A DNA stretch of 64,000 nt, taken from positions 1-64,000 of the forward strand of contig JAAYVB010000003.1 in the NCBI GenBank assembly GCA_012517405.1, written 5' to 3'. A program made the position numbers and the translations under genes. The notes under the pieces were generated by a model. It was not told the origin of the DNA. It worked only from the letters and a program-made list of their open reading frames with translations, and did no database searches. Shown in pieces: positions 9,893-17,792 of this stretch; positions within the stretch are counted from its first letter, which is position 1, and every line of letters begins with the position of its first letter. The DNA is from Propionibacterium sp. (GTDB lineage: Bacteria > Actinomycetota > Actinomycetes > Propionibacteriales > Propionibacteriaceae).

Positions 9893-10551
9893 CGTGCCAG
9901 CGTGAGCAAGCCACAGCCGTAGGCCTTGGCACGACCGATCCCGTTCGTCAACGACGATCTGAGCAGATCGGCGTCCACGATCTCCAGAGCACCGGAGAAC
10001 GAGGCCACCGTTATGGTGACCGGACGACCTTTCCTACGAAAGGTCTTGATGGTTCGATCGCGAGTAACCAGTTCGGGGATCGGTTCATCGCCTCCGCCGT
10101 CGCAGGTGCGAATCCTGAATCCGTTCGCCTCGCATCTATCGAGCAGCCACTGACGTTGCTGAGCTTCCGTGACATGTCCGAAGCGCCGCTTCGCGCCATT
10201 CTCCTCGGTAACCACATGCGTGGGGTTCGCTGTCAAACGAAATGCGTATGTTTGGCCTGGATTCAGCTTCTTCAAGAACGGCTCATAGTCAGCTGTCTGC
10301 ACTGCCGCCCCTTCGCTCCAACCGATCTGACTCTGCAATTCTTCGGCATGAGGGGACCAGGGGCTGACCATGTAGAGCATGATTCGGTTGGCATCCTGGT
10401 CCACTCTCCACAGGACTCGCCCTTCTGCCGAAGCGGATTCGCCAGCGGCGCACGCTCTCATAACACATGCATGCATGGCTTGAGGATCAGCGAGCAGCTG
10501 ACGAGCTTTCCGCCGCATCGGATCGACCTCGATTCGTGTCAGGAACATCAT
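9889..10551 (-). CDS. cas6e: Cas6e/CasE, pre-crRNA endoribonuclease
   Basis: Cas6e cleaves the repeat hairpin and stays bound to the crRNA 3' end in Cascade. The 220-aa protein begins MMFLTRIEVDP, has an early histidine at position 26 (MHACVMRA, the expected catalytic region) and ends with the glycine-rich loop NGIGRAKAYGCGLL typical of RAMP-fold Cas6e proteins. Its start overlaps the cas5e stop (ATGA), which implies translational coupling. The substrate is the hairpin CCCCGC-4 nt-GCGGGG in every repeat of the adjacent array. Confidence 0.96.
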   Translation of the reverse strand: MMFLTRIEVDPMRRKARQLLADPQAMHACVMRACAAGESASAEGRVLWRVDQDANRIMLYMVSPWSPHAEELQSQIGWSEGAAVQTADYEPFLKKLNPGQTYAFRLTANPTHVVTEENGAKRRFGHVTEAQQRQWLLDRCEANGFRIRTCDGGGDEPIPELVTRDRTIKTFRRKGRPVTITVASFSGALEIVDADLLRSSLTNGIGRAKAYGCGLLTLAR

Positions 10552-11249
10552 TGCTCCTCAATCAATGCGAAGGGATCGTGCGCCAGCGGCCGTCCGATCT
10601 CGTTCACTACCGGCTTGCTGAATTCTCGGACGATCTCCCGCCACCCATAGTCGCGGTGTCGCACATCGAATGACAGCGGAATGTCATGGACGGAATCGTG
10701 GGGAACCTCGCCCGGCAGAGAATCACGCGCGATGGGTAGACGGACCCCCTCGGCCGGCTGAAGCCTACGAAAACGTTCACTCGCTATCCAAGGCTCCGTC
10801 CTGAGGACGTCGTCGAACGGCAGATCCCGGAGGCCAACGAGTACACGATCGGACGGGGGGCAGGATCTGCGTCCCAAATAGAGAGGAAAAGTGGGGTGCA
10901 GCAGCGCCTCGTAGAGTGCAGAAACCAACGATTCGTCACCTTCGACAGCGGCCAGGAATATCGCGTCTGCGAGATAGTAACGGTGAGTGAGCGGCTTTGA
11001 CTTACCTGTTCGCCAATCAATCTCAGTTTGGAAATCGCGCAGCACTGTCCCTCGCTGGTCAGTTCGGACGCCGAAGCGGAGACCGAGTAGGTCCTCGATC
11101 GGATCGGTGCGCCGCCGGCCGTGCGCTGCGGCAAGCAGCCCGAGTACCCCGCTCTTCGTCGGCTCTTCACGTGTGTGTCTGAGATTGAACCGGCTGGTAT
11201 CTCCCCACGATTGCAGGGGCCCAGCCAGCTTGAGGACCAATGTTGTCAT
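10548..11249 (-). CDS. cas5e: Cas5e/CasD, Cascade subunit
   Basis: Cas5e caps the 5' handle of the crRNA in the type I-E effector complex. The 233-aa protein starts MTTLVLKLAGPLQSWGD, the characteristic I-E Cas5 N-terminus, followed by EPTKSGVLGLLAAA. An upstream GTG at 11252 (GTGATG) could add one residue; I chose the ATG. The start overlaps the cas7e stop by one base and the stop overlaps the cas6e start, so the gene is tightly coupled on both sides. It has the normal family length and no visible defect. Confidence 0.96.
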   Translation of the reverse strand: MTTLVLKLAGPLQSWGDTSRFNLRHTREEPTKSGVLGLLAAAHGRRRTDPIEDLLGLRFGVRTDQRGTVLRDFQTEIDWRTGKSKPLTHRYYLADAIFLAAVEGDESLVSALYEALLHPTFPLYLGRRSCPPSDRVLVGLRDLPFDDVLRTEPWIASERFRRLQPAEGVRLPIARDSLPGEVPHDSVHDIPLSFDVRHRDYGWREIVREFSKPVVNEIGRPLAHDPFALIEEQ

Positions 11250-12373
11250 CACAAACCCCGAGTGCGTTCCGCGACCACTTCGCTCGCTTGCCGCGCGAGA
11301 TCGTCCAGAGACCCGCGCTCAATCTCGTCATGATCGCGCAGAGCCGAGGCAGCATCGCCGACTGCGAGGGCCATCTCCGTGACCGGATGAGTGCCATACG
11401 CCTGGTCAATGTCGCGATCGCGTTTGACCAGTCTCGCAGCGGCCTCAGCGACTCGCCCAGCAGTGGTGGAAATCGGCTGTTCAAAGGCACCCACGAGATT
11501 GACCGGTTGATCATCACGAATGGACAGCAGGACGAAGTCCGGCAAGGTACGGTTCGCGAAGGTGTTCTGCTTGCCAGTGGGCATTGAGGTGATGAATGCG
11601 CGAGTGAACGCTCCGACCGCCCTTGCTGCCGCCTCAGCGCTACCAAGCACGCGGGCAAGCTCGGTCGCGTTGATACTGGCATAGCGATACAACGTCGACG
11701 AATTGAACTCGATCGTTCCAATCATTCCGGCGCCCGCGTTCTCGTCCGACTTGTTGTCGTCCACGGCAGTGAAATAGTCGAATTCGCTTTCCACGGAGTG
11801 CACACTCAGTGCATGAGCGACCTGCGCGCAGGCGTCAACGTTCAAGTCCGGGGCATCTGCGATCATTCGGCCGAAGAGTGCAACGTCAATGGAAACGCCA
11901 TCAGTGAGAGCCTTCTTCGCATCCTTCTTGGACGGAATTGAATCGGGGTTCGACACAATTAGTTCGGCGAGGGCTCGCATCTGAGGACGGCTGGCGAACA
12001 GCAGATAGCCCGTTTGCTCTCTCTCGGTGGTCTCGCCGCCGCTGAGCTTGACTTTCTGAGGCTTAACGTCAATCCCCGCCGCCTTCACTGCCGCTTTGCT
12101 CAACTCGACTGCTCGGTCCTTGAGCCCTGGGTTGAGTTCCTTGACGATTTCGGCGATTCGGTCGACCACGAGCAAAGTTCGCTCCCCAAGTTGGTTGGGA
12201 TCGAGTTCGGTCTTGAACTGCTCACGCACCGCGCGTTTCCAAGCCTGGCTGGATACTCGCGCACGACGCACCCCACCAAATGTTGCTGTCTTTGGGCTGC
12301 CCGTGTCATCGCGGTTGATGTTGCTCGGCGGCACGGTCTGGATGACGTGCAGGTCGACGAAAGTGTTGGTCAT
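11249..12373 (-). CDS. cas7e: Cas7e/CasC, Cascade backbone subunit
   Basis: Cas7e polymerises along the crRNA spacer and forms the Cascade backbone. The protein has 374 aa from the ATG at 12373 (MTNTFVDLHVIQTVPPSN); the open frame runs further upstream, but that part overlaps cse2 in another frame. The segments RRARVSSQAWKRA and GKQNTFANRTLPDFV are typical of the I-E Cas7 (Cse4) family. The start lies one base after the cse2 TGA (TGATATG). Length and motifs are normal. Confidence 0.96.
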   Translation of the reverse strand: MTNTFVDLHVIQTVPPSNINRDDTGSPKTATFGGVRRARVSSQAWKRAVREQFKTELDPNQLGERTLLVVDRIAEIVKELNPGLKDRAVELSKAAVKAAGIDVKPQKVKLSGGETTEREQTGYLLFASRPQMRALAELIVSNPDSIPSKKDAKKALTDGVSIDVALFGRMIADAPDLNVDACAQVAHALSVHSVESEFDYFTAVDDNKSDENAGAGMIGTIEFNSSTLYRYASINATELARVLGSAEAAARAVGAFTRAFITSMPTGKQNTFANRTLPDFVLLSIRDDQPVNLVGAFEQPISTTAGRVAEAAARLVKRDRDIDQAYGTHPVTEMALAVGDAASALRDHDEIERGSLDDLARQASEVVAERTRGL

Positions 12374-12374
12374 A

Positions 12375-13025
12375 TCAGTTCTCTTCCTTGAGTTCATTGG
12401 GGTTGTCGTCGTTGGGTGTTGGATCAAGGCGGTACAGGTCACGAGCCCAGCGCAGCCGGACCCCATCCGCCCGCTCGGGTGACTGCAGGCCGGCGAAGTC
12501 CTCGGCGAGTCGACCGTAGTCAAGCCCAATTCCTGCCGCTCGCAGCTGCTGGACGAGTCCGCGTGCATGGTGGAGGGTCTCTGGCAGATCGACCGACGTC
12601 CCGAGAGCGTGGAATCGACGCATCACAGGTGATGACGGGTCGCTTTCGTCCGGTGATCTCGATAGGCGGCGGACGGCGCGGCCGAGACCCACGCCGTTCA
12701 GGTGCATGGGCTCTCGAGCGGACTGCATATGAATTGCGAACAGCGAGAGCGCCGCGTGTGCGGCAACTTCGGCGCGATTCGGTTCGTCACTTCGACCAGT
12801 GAGCTCAGGGGGGAACCCGTCGAAGATGGCGCCCCAGGCTAGGACATCATTGCCGATCGGGCGCCTGATTCCATTGCGTAGTTGCGCCAGCGTCGCCTTG
12901 GCGGTGGCATCCTGGGCCAGGTAGCGACTCTGTAGCTCGGCGGCGCGTCGGGATATGTACTTGCCAAGGTTGGTTCTGGGGAGATCCCATGGGTTCAGTC
13001 TTGGTTTGACCGATGGTGTAGTCAT
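12375..13025 (-). CDS. cse2: Cse2/CasB, small subunit of Cascade
   Basis: Cse2 forms a dimer along the inner face of Cascade and stabilises the R-loop. The start at 13025 (MTTPSVKPRLNPWDL) gives 216 aa and overlaps the cse1 stop in an ATGA. The segments RRPIGNDVLAWGAIF and MHLNGVGLGRAVRRL are recognisable for the Cse2 family, which is otherwise poorly conserved; its place between cse1 and cas7e is the standard I-E order. The protein is slightly longer than E. coli CasB (about 160 aa), as is common in actinobacteria. Confidence 0.93.
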   Translation of the reverse strand: MTTPSVKPRLNPWDLPRTNLGKYISRRAAELQSRYLAQDATAKATLAQLRNGIRRPIGNDVLAWGAIFDGFPPELTGRSDEPNRAEVAAHAALSLFAIHMQSAREPMHLNGVGLGRAVRRLSRSPDESDPSSPVMRRFHALGTSVDLPETLHHARGLVQQLRAAGIGLDYGRLAEDFAGLQSPERADGVRLRWARDLYRLDPTPNDDNPNELKEEN

Positions 13026-14623
13026 GCATTGACTCCTTCTTCGGATGGGGCGTATGGAAGTGCTCTTGCTAGAGATCTGCGGAACCATGAGTCGGCTTGC
13101 CCCGTATTGATGACGTGTTCCTGCCTGTTCCTGGTGACTTTGCGTCCAACCCACGCGGTGGGACCTGCCTCTCGGAGGTATCCCTCTGCCAGACGCAGTA
13201 TGCGGTCTCGGGCAGCATCAGTGAACTGCTGCAGCTGGCCTTCGAGATCACCTTCGGGATCGAAGGCGGCTAGCCATGTGCGGAAGTCCGAGTCGGTTTC
13301 GGTGAAGCCGCTCCCGCGGGCGGCAGCGGCGGCCGAGTCGTAGTCTCCTCCCGCCGCAACTTGCAGGTTGCCAGCCAGTGAACCAAGTGCGTTTATTGCC
13401 TCGACGGCGCGGGCGACTGCCGAGAAAACGATCTCTTTGGCTGGGAAGCTGTGGGAAGCGGCTAGCCGCACATTGAAGGCGAGTTTGTCGCTGAAGATCT
13501 CGTCCCATGAGGCGGACTGAGCGCCATAGGTAACGCCTACAGTTTCGATTTCCGTGAGGTGGTCGTCAGGCAAGATTCCGTCCTCAGCAAGCTTGGCAGA
13601 CCAGTCCAGCACCTTGGCGGGGAGGTACTGCGCGTCCGATTGAAGAACCGGGAGTAGTGCATCCAGACCGCGCCACAGCTTCTCAGTCGGGATGAACTGG
13701 CGCGGCATGTAAACCTGGGTGTTGAACTTCTTCGACTGAGGAACGCTGTGCCGCCAACCAGTCATGACCTCGTGCCAGCGCTGGAACTGGTAGTCGATCG
13801 GGTCACCGTTGCACACCAGAACCGAAGACACGTTGCCCTGATCGTTGGTGAAAAGCCGGATCCTTCGTTGAGGCCAGCTGAACAGAGAAACCGGGCCGGT
13901 TCCCTGGGCACCCCTGCGAGCTGAGGAAGTCAGCTGAGGAAGCTCCCAGACAGGGAGGTCGTCATCCTGGTAGCTGTTCGCCACGAAGTTCAAGAGGAGT
14001 GTCTCTCTCAATGAACTTCCTGTGACGGTGATGCCGCCGAGCCATCCGGCCCACCCGTTTCCGATCGGGTAACCTTTACCGCCCTTGACCCGGTCATCGT
14101 CCACGGCGCCGGACTTGATACCGGAAATGTCATATGCCTGGCAGTGGATCAGCCATCTGGCAGCTTCGGCGGGCGAAATCGAGCTGTACCCGCGGCGCAT
14201 GCTGAACAAACCACCCGCGATGGGGCAATCGGGGATGAGCAGGTCTACCGGCTTCGTTTCACCATTGGTCGCCGCCAAGTCGGGGACTTGGAACCAGGGC
14301 CGGGTCTTGTCGAAGAGATAGAAATGATCGTGCCACTCTTCGAGGTACTGGTCGATGGCCTGCAGGGGCAGCTCGGCGGTGGCCCACAGCTCTGCCCAGT
14401 ATGCGAGTGGGTCCGCTCGCGCAGATCCCTCAACTGCGCGGTACAGGACAGCGAGCAGAATCCGCAGCACTGCGAAGTCTTGGGAGGGCAGCTCTCCTGA
14501 TAGTCGTCTGAGTTCATGAGCCCGCGCGAACGCGGTGTGCATGGAGACCGTCTCGGTGTCGCCATTGACGTTTCTTACGATGAGCCAGGGGTCGTCGATC
14601 AAGTTGAAGCGGGGTGGTGTCAT
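13022..14623 (-). CDS. cse1: Cse1/CasA/Cas8e, Cascade large subunit
   Basis: Cse1 recognises the PAM and recruits Cas3 to the R-loop. The 533-aa protein opens MTPPRFNLIDDPWLIVRN, typical of Cas8e, and carries the expected N-terminal LPSQDFAVLRILLAVLYRA segment. It is near the usual 500-540 aa length. The start overlaps the cas3 stop (ATGA) and the stop overlaps the cse2 start. PAM specificity cannot be read from the sequence; it would need protospacer matches. Confidence 0.96.
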   Translation of the reverse strand: MTPPRFNLIDDPWLIVRNVNGDTETVSMHTAFARAHELRRLSGELPSQDFAVLRILLAVLYRAVEGSARADPLAYWAELWATAELPLQAIDQYLEEWHDHFYLFDKTRPWFQVPDLAATNGETKPVDLLIPDCPIAGGLFSMRRGYSSISPAEAARWLIHCQAYDISGIKSGAVDDDRVKGGKGYPIGNGWAGWLGGITVTGSSLRETLLLNFVANSYQDDDLPVWELPQLTSSARRGAQGTGPVSLFSWPQRRIRLFTNDQGNVSSVLVCNGDPIDYQFQRWHEVMTGWRHSVPQSKKFNTQVYMPRQFIPTEKLWRGLDALLPVLQSDAQYLPAKVLDWSAKLAEDGILPDDHLTEIETVGVTYGAQSASWDEIFSDKLAFNVRLAASHSFPAKEIVFSAVARAVEAINALGSLAGNLQVAAGGDYDSAAAAARGSGFTETDSDFRTWLAAFDPEGDLEGQLQQFTDAARDRILRLAEGYLREAGPTAWVGRKVTRNRQEHVINTGQADSWFRRSLARALPYAPSEEGVNA

Positions 14624-17436
14624 TCCTGACTTCCCTTCGTGACTAGTAGTCCGAGTTCATGGTCATAGAGCAAGGTGTAGTTGTCGAGTTCGCGAGTAAG
14701 GTCCTCGTCGAGGATCAGGGGGAGTTCTCCTTTGAGCCACGGTGATTCTTGCCATGTCGCGAAACCATCTTCTTCCAGAGCACTGACAATTCTGTCGCCG
14801 AGTGATCCCTGAGCCATCCAGGAAGGCAGCTTCACGGTGCACCGGGCCACGGCTCTCGCCAGACTCGGGCGGATCTGAGTGCCGAGGTCGATCTGTTCAT
14901 TCCCATATTCGTCGAGCCATGGGAGAGAGCGGATCCGGCCATCCCGTCCGCGGACGACGACTACCGCTTCAATGGTGTTTGCCGTGTCCCGAACCGCTTG
15001 GATGGCTGACTCTTCGTCTTTCTCGGGCGCCTGCAACACGGCCCACCCCAGTAAGGGCGCTTTGGCATGGGAGGGTGGTTCAACACAGCCCTGCGTTGCG
15101 CGCTTGCGCAAGTCTTTCAGGTCTAGTTCCGCTTTCATTTCTGCGGCCGCCCACTTGCCTTCCCAACCGACGGGCACCGAGAGTCCCGGGTCGTATGCCT
15201 CGCGGACGAGCGGCGCGACGTCGTCGGGGCTAGCCAGCCCCTGGTGTTTCGCGAGGTGTGATTCGAGAACAGCCATGCTGCGGAGCAGCAGTGATTGTCC
15301 GTACACTCTCTGGGAGCCCTTCACGAACTCCGGCGCCGCGCCGTCGCGATGAGCGAACCCGGTGATGGTCACCCTCGCTTCGCGCATGGCAACCGGACGA
15401 GTCTCCGGTGGGCGATCATGTCGGTGCAAGCGCCCCATGCGTTGGATCAGGGCGTCAATCGGGGCCATGTCGGTGAACATCGCATCAAAATCCAGGTCGA
15501 GGGATTGCTCGAGCACCTGTGTTGACACAACAACAAGCCTCTTGGGCCGATGACTGCCACCAGGACCGAGAAGCTCCACAAGATGACCTTCCTTGGCCAA
15601 ACGGTCCGTGGCGATGAATCGCGAATGAAGCAATACGACGTCACCTCCCAGCGCAGGCTTCAGGAGCCGGTAAGTCTGTTGAGCACGATCCACTGTGTTG
15701 TGAATGACGGCGACGCATCCGCCTTCTTCCACCGACTCCAAGATCTGTGCGGTGAGAGCCTGAAGATCCTCGTCCAGCATCGTCACGCGTGTTGCCCGGG
15801 TGCGTTCGGAGGGGGGTGTAGGCCGGGGCGGGGAGGCGAGGTCGGTGGTGGTGAGCAGCGGGTAGCCTGCGGCTTCGCGGGCAATTTCAGCAGTGTGCTC
15901 CCTATCATCGCGTTGATCTCCGCGGCCATTCTGATAGGCCGAGAGCATCTCGGCGCGACGGGCCGGAGGTAGCGTCGCAGATAGCGCGATGACTGGTACG
16001 CCGAGCGCGCCAAGCCACTCCAATGCCCGGTCGAGATAGACAGACATGTATTGGTCGGCCGCGTGGACCTCATCCAAGATGACCACTTTCCCAGCCATGC
16101 CCAGATGCCTCAGCATCAGATGGCGCGATGTGAGCGCCGAAAGTAGCACTTGATCGATTGTTCCGACGACGAAGTCAGCAAGTGCCGCCTTCTTCCGCCC
16201 GGACAGCCACCAGTGCGCACGCAGTCCGGATTGGCTTACTCGGTAGCCATCTTCATCGTGCACAGACGTGATTTTGGGTTCTCGCAGTCGCTGGAACTCG
16301 TCATTGAATTGAGCCTTACCATGGCACAGCGCAATGCTGGCAGCATCCGTGTTCGGCACAGACTTCTGCAGCCAATGCTGCGCTCGAGTGAACATGGCAT
16401 TGGAGGTTGCCTGTGTCGGAAGCGCAATGAGGGCTCCTCCGCAACCGAACTTCGCGGCGAGGATCTCGGCCGCGGAGAAGGCGGCCTCGGTCTTTCCCTC
16501 GCCGGTGGGAGCTTCAATGATGATCAGTCCTGGACGCGACATCTCGCGCGCGATCCGCATGGCAGCTCGCTGGGCCGGTCGGATATCGGCGTTCTCAGGT
16601 AAATCAAACCGCTCCTCGAAGAGTCGTATGTCGCTGTCCGGAGGAGCTGGGTGCCACGGCTCGGGAAGACTCAGTTCCACTAGTGCTCGCCTGGCTCGCT
16701 GTTCAGGAGTGAGGTCCGTGACGTATGGGAAGAAATCGGCATTTGATGCGATCCAGTCGCAGACGATCACGAATGCGGTCAGGACAAGCTGGCTTGGCTG
16801 GTCGAGTCCTTCAGTGGCCAGCCAGCGTAGTTCATCCTCGCTCAACCCCGATGTCTTGAGCGCCGCGTCTAGCAGGGCATCTCTTGTGTCTATCCAGATC
16901 TGGTCAGGGCCGGCGAGCCTGCTGCGTATATCGCCTTGGCCCTGGGAGGGGTAAACCCCGTGGTGGCCACCCAGAATGATCGCGAGCGTCTTCGCCCTTG
17001 CTGTTGTGCGGAGATCGAACTTGCGCTTGAGCCAGTTCTCGAGGTGTAGATAGGAGACCGTCGAATGAGGCATGCTACGTCGTTCACTGTCTGTGACCGT
17101 CGTCGGGAAGGTGAAGCCGACCTGCCTCATTCGATCGGCGAGCGCGGGCACCTGTACGGCGAACGCCGGGCTCGCTTTGCCAATGTCGTGTGACGCGGCG
17201 AGGAAGATGGCTAGGCGATGCGCCAGGCCTTCGGCGACCCCCGAATTGCTCGATTCAGAAAGACAGCGTTCCACAACGTGGCGACTTGAGGGGGCCATAT
17301 GGTCATTCCAGTAAATGCGTGCCACTTCGGCTGTGTCAGCGCAGTGCTGAACCAGCGGCATCCACGCATCTGTCTCTCGGTTTGACTTGGCCCAGACTTC
17401 GGAAACTGTCGCACCGAGACGGTAAAACGGACTCAT
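14620..17436 (-). CDS. cas3: Cas3, HD nuclease-helicase
   Basis: Cas3 is recruited by Cascade to nick, unwind and degrade the displaced strand of target DNA. The protein has 938 aa. The N-terminal HD domain shows His31 (LVQHCADTAEVA), His83-Asp84 (ASHDIGKASP) and GGHHGVYP near 157. The superfamily 2 helicase part shows Walker A APTGEGKT (309-316), DEVH (455-458), LSATLP, and a C-terminal QRMGRLHRH motif VI. I chose the ATG at 17436, preceded by GAGGAGG at 17449-17443; the open frame extends upstream only through a TTG that is actually the promoter -35 box. All key motifs are present, so interference should be active. Confidence 0.97.
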   Translation of the reverse strand: MSPFYRLGATVSEVWAKSNRETDAWMPLVQHCADTAEVARIYWNDHMAPSSRHVVERCLSESSNSGVAEGLAHRLAIFLAASHDIGKASPAFAVQVPALADRMRQVGFTFPTTVTDSERRSMPHSTVSYLHLENWLKRKFDLRTTARAKTLAIILGGHHGVYPSQGQGDIRSRLAGPDQIWIDTRDALLDAALKTSGLSEDELRWLATEGLDQPSQLVLTAFVIVCDWIASNADFFPYVTDLTPEQRARRALVELSLPEPWHPAPPDSDIRLFEERFDLPENADIRPAQRAAMRIAREMSRPGLIIIEAPTGEGKTEAAFSAAEILAAKFGCGGALIALPTQATSNAMFTRAQHWLQKSVPNTDAASIALCHGKAQFNDEFQRLREPKITSVHDEDGYRVSQSGLRAHWWLSGRKKAALADFVVGTIDQVLLSALTSRHLMLRHLGMAGKVVILDEVHAADQYMSVYLDRALEWLGALGVPVIALSATLPPARRAEMLSAYQNGRGDQRDDREHTAEIAREAAGYPLLTTTDLASPPRPTPPSERTRATRVTMLDEDLQALTAQILESVEEGGCVAVIHNTVDRAQQTYRLLKPALGGDVVLLHSRFIATDRLAKEGHLVELLGPGGSHRPKRLVVVSTQVLEQSLDLDFDAMFTDMAPIDALIQRMGRLHRHDRPPETRPVAMREARVTITGFAHRDGAAPEFVKGSQRVYGQSLLLRSMAVLESHLAKHQGLASPDDVAPLVREAYDPGLSVPVGWEGKWAAAEMKAELDLKDLRKRATQGCVEPPSHAKAPLLGWAVLQAPEKDEESAIQAVRDTANTIEAVVVVRGRDGRIRSLPWLDEYGNEQIDLGTQIRPSLARAVARCTVKLPSWMAQGSLGDRIVSALEEDGFATWQESPWLKGELPLILDEDLTRELDNYTLLYDHELGLLVTKGSQE

Positions 17437-17455
17437 CAGAAGCCTCCTCAAGAAG

Positions 17456-17484
17456 AAGGTAGTTGCGGCAAAGGCAGTTGTCAA
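17456..17484 (-). promoter_or_regulatory. Promoter of the cas operon
   Basis: On the minus strand TTGACA (17484-17479) and TACCTT (17461-17456) are separated by exactly 17 bp. The -35 is a perfect consensus and the -10 matches at 4 of 6 positions. The predicted start near 17449 leaves a leader of about 13 nt that carries the GAGGAGG ribosome-binding site of cas3. This is the only strong promoter I see for the eight-gene operon. The -35 box contains GTTGT on the plus strand, which matters for one hypothesis given under findings. Confidence 0.7.
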
Positions 17485-17526
17485 TGGTGTAACCCTCCTC
17501 CCTAACCCCTGCTCCCAGAAACAAAT

Positions 17527-17699
17527 TGATCATCTGCTGGCGGGGCTCATCATGGTGCCGTGGGGAGGTGACGTTGCATGCTGGGAGAGGGCAGCCCTCG
17601 CCTTGTACGGCGCTGGCCGCCCTTCTTGCCCCGCTAGCGCGGGGATCACTCCGCCTGCTCCGAGTAACAACGGATCATCCCAGCTCGCGCCGGGAGTAT
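17527..17699 (-). repeat. Cluster of degenerate CRISPR repeats upstream of cas3
   Basis: At least two and probably four decayed copies of the array repeat lie here in the array orientation. 17672-17699 matches the consensus at 22 of 28 positions. 17622-17649 matches 18 of 21 over its CCCCGC..GCGGGG core but has lost the other seven bases. 17643-17668 (GGATCA...GCCTGC, one small gap) and 17527-17550 (GATCATC...GCGGGG, 4 bases missing) are weaker. Read on the minus strand, the first copy keeps the crRNA handle ATGATCC, and its stem is held by a C-G to G-U change (CCCGGC-GCGA-GCTGGG). The whole 17437-17792 gap otherwise holds only the cas promoter and a terminator. It is either a relic array or a small Cas-associated RNA gene. 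Confidence 0.65.
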
Positions 17700-17756
17700 G
17701 TCCAGTCTGCCGTCTGCGTGACGAAGATCAAGTTTGCCTCGACGGAGCCCCTTGCG

Positions 17757-17786
17757 CTTGGCGGCGTCTAGCGCCGCTGGGCCAAG
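17757..17786 (-). terminator. Terminator-like hairpin downstream of the symporter gene
   Basis: GCGGCG (17761-17766) pairs with CGCCGC (17772-17777), flanked by CTTGG (17757-17761) and CCAAG (17782-17786). It lies just past the stop codon of the minus-strand symporter gene. No U-tract follows, as is frequent in actinobacteria. It would insulate the degenerate-repeat cluster from symporter read-through. Confidence 0.5.
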
Positions 17787-17792
17787 CCCCCC

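Noticed and set aside
17631..17644. CCCCGC-TAGC-GCGGGG upstream of cas3 as a simple transcription terminator
   Set aside because: It would fit a short GC hairpin, but no gene ends there without its own terminator, and 18 of 21 identity to the CRISPR repeat core beside a second 22/28 copy makes a CRISPR origin more likely.
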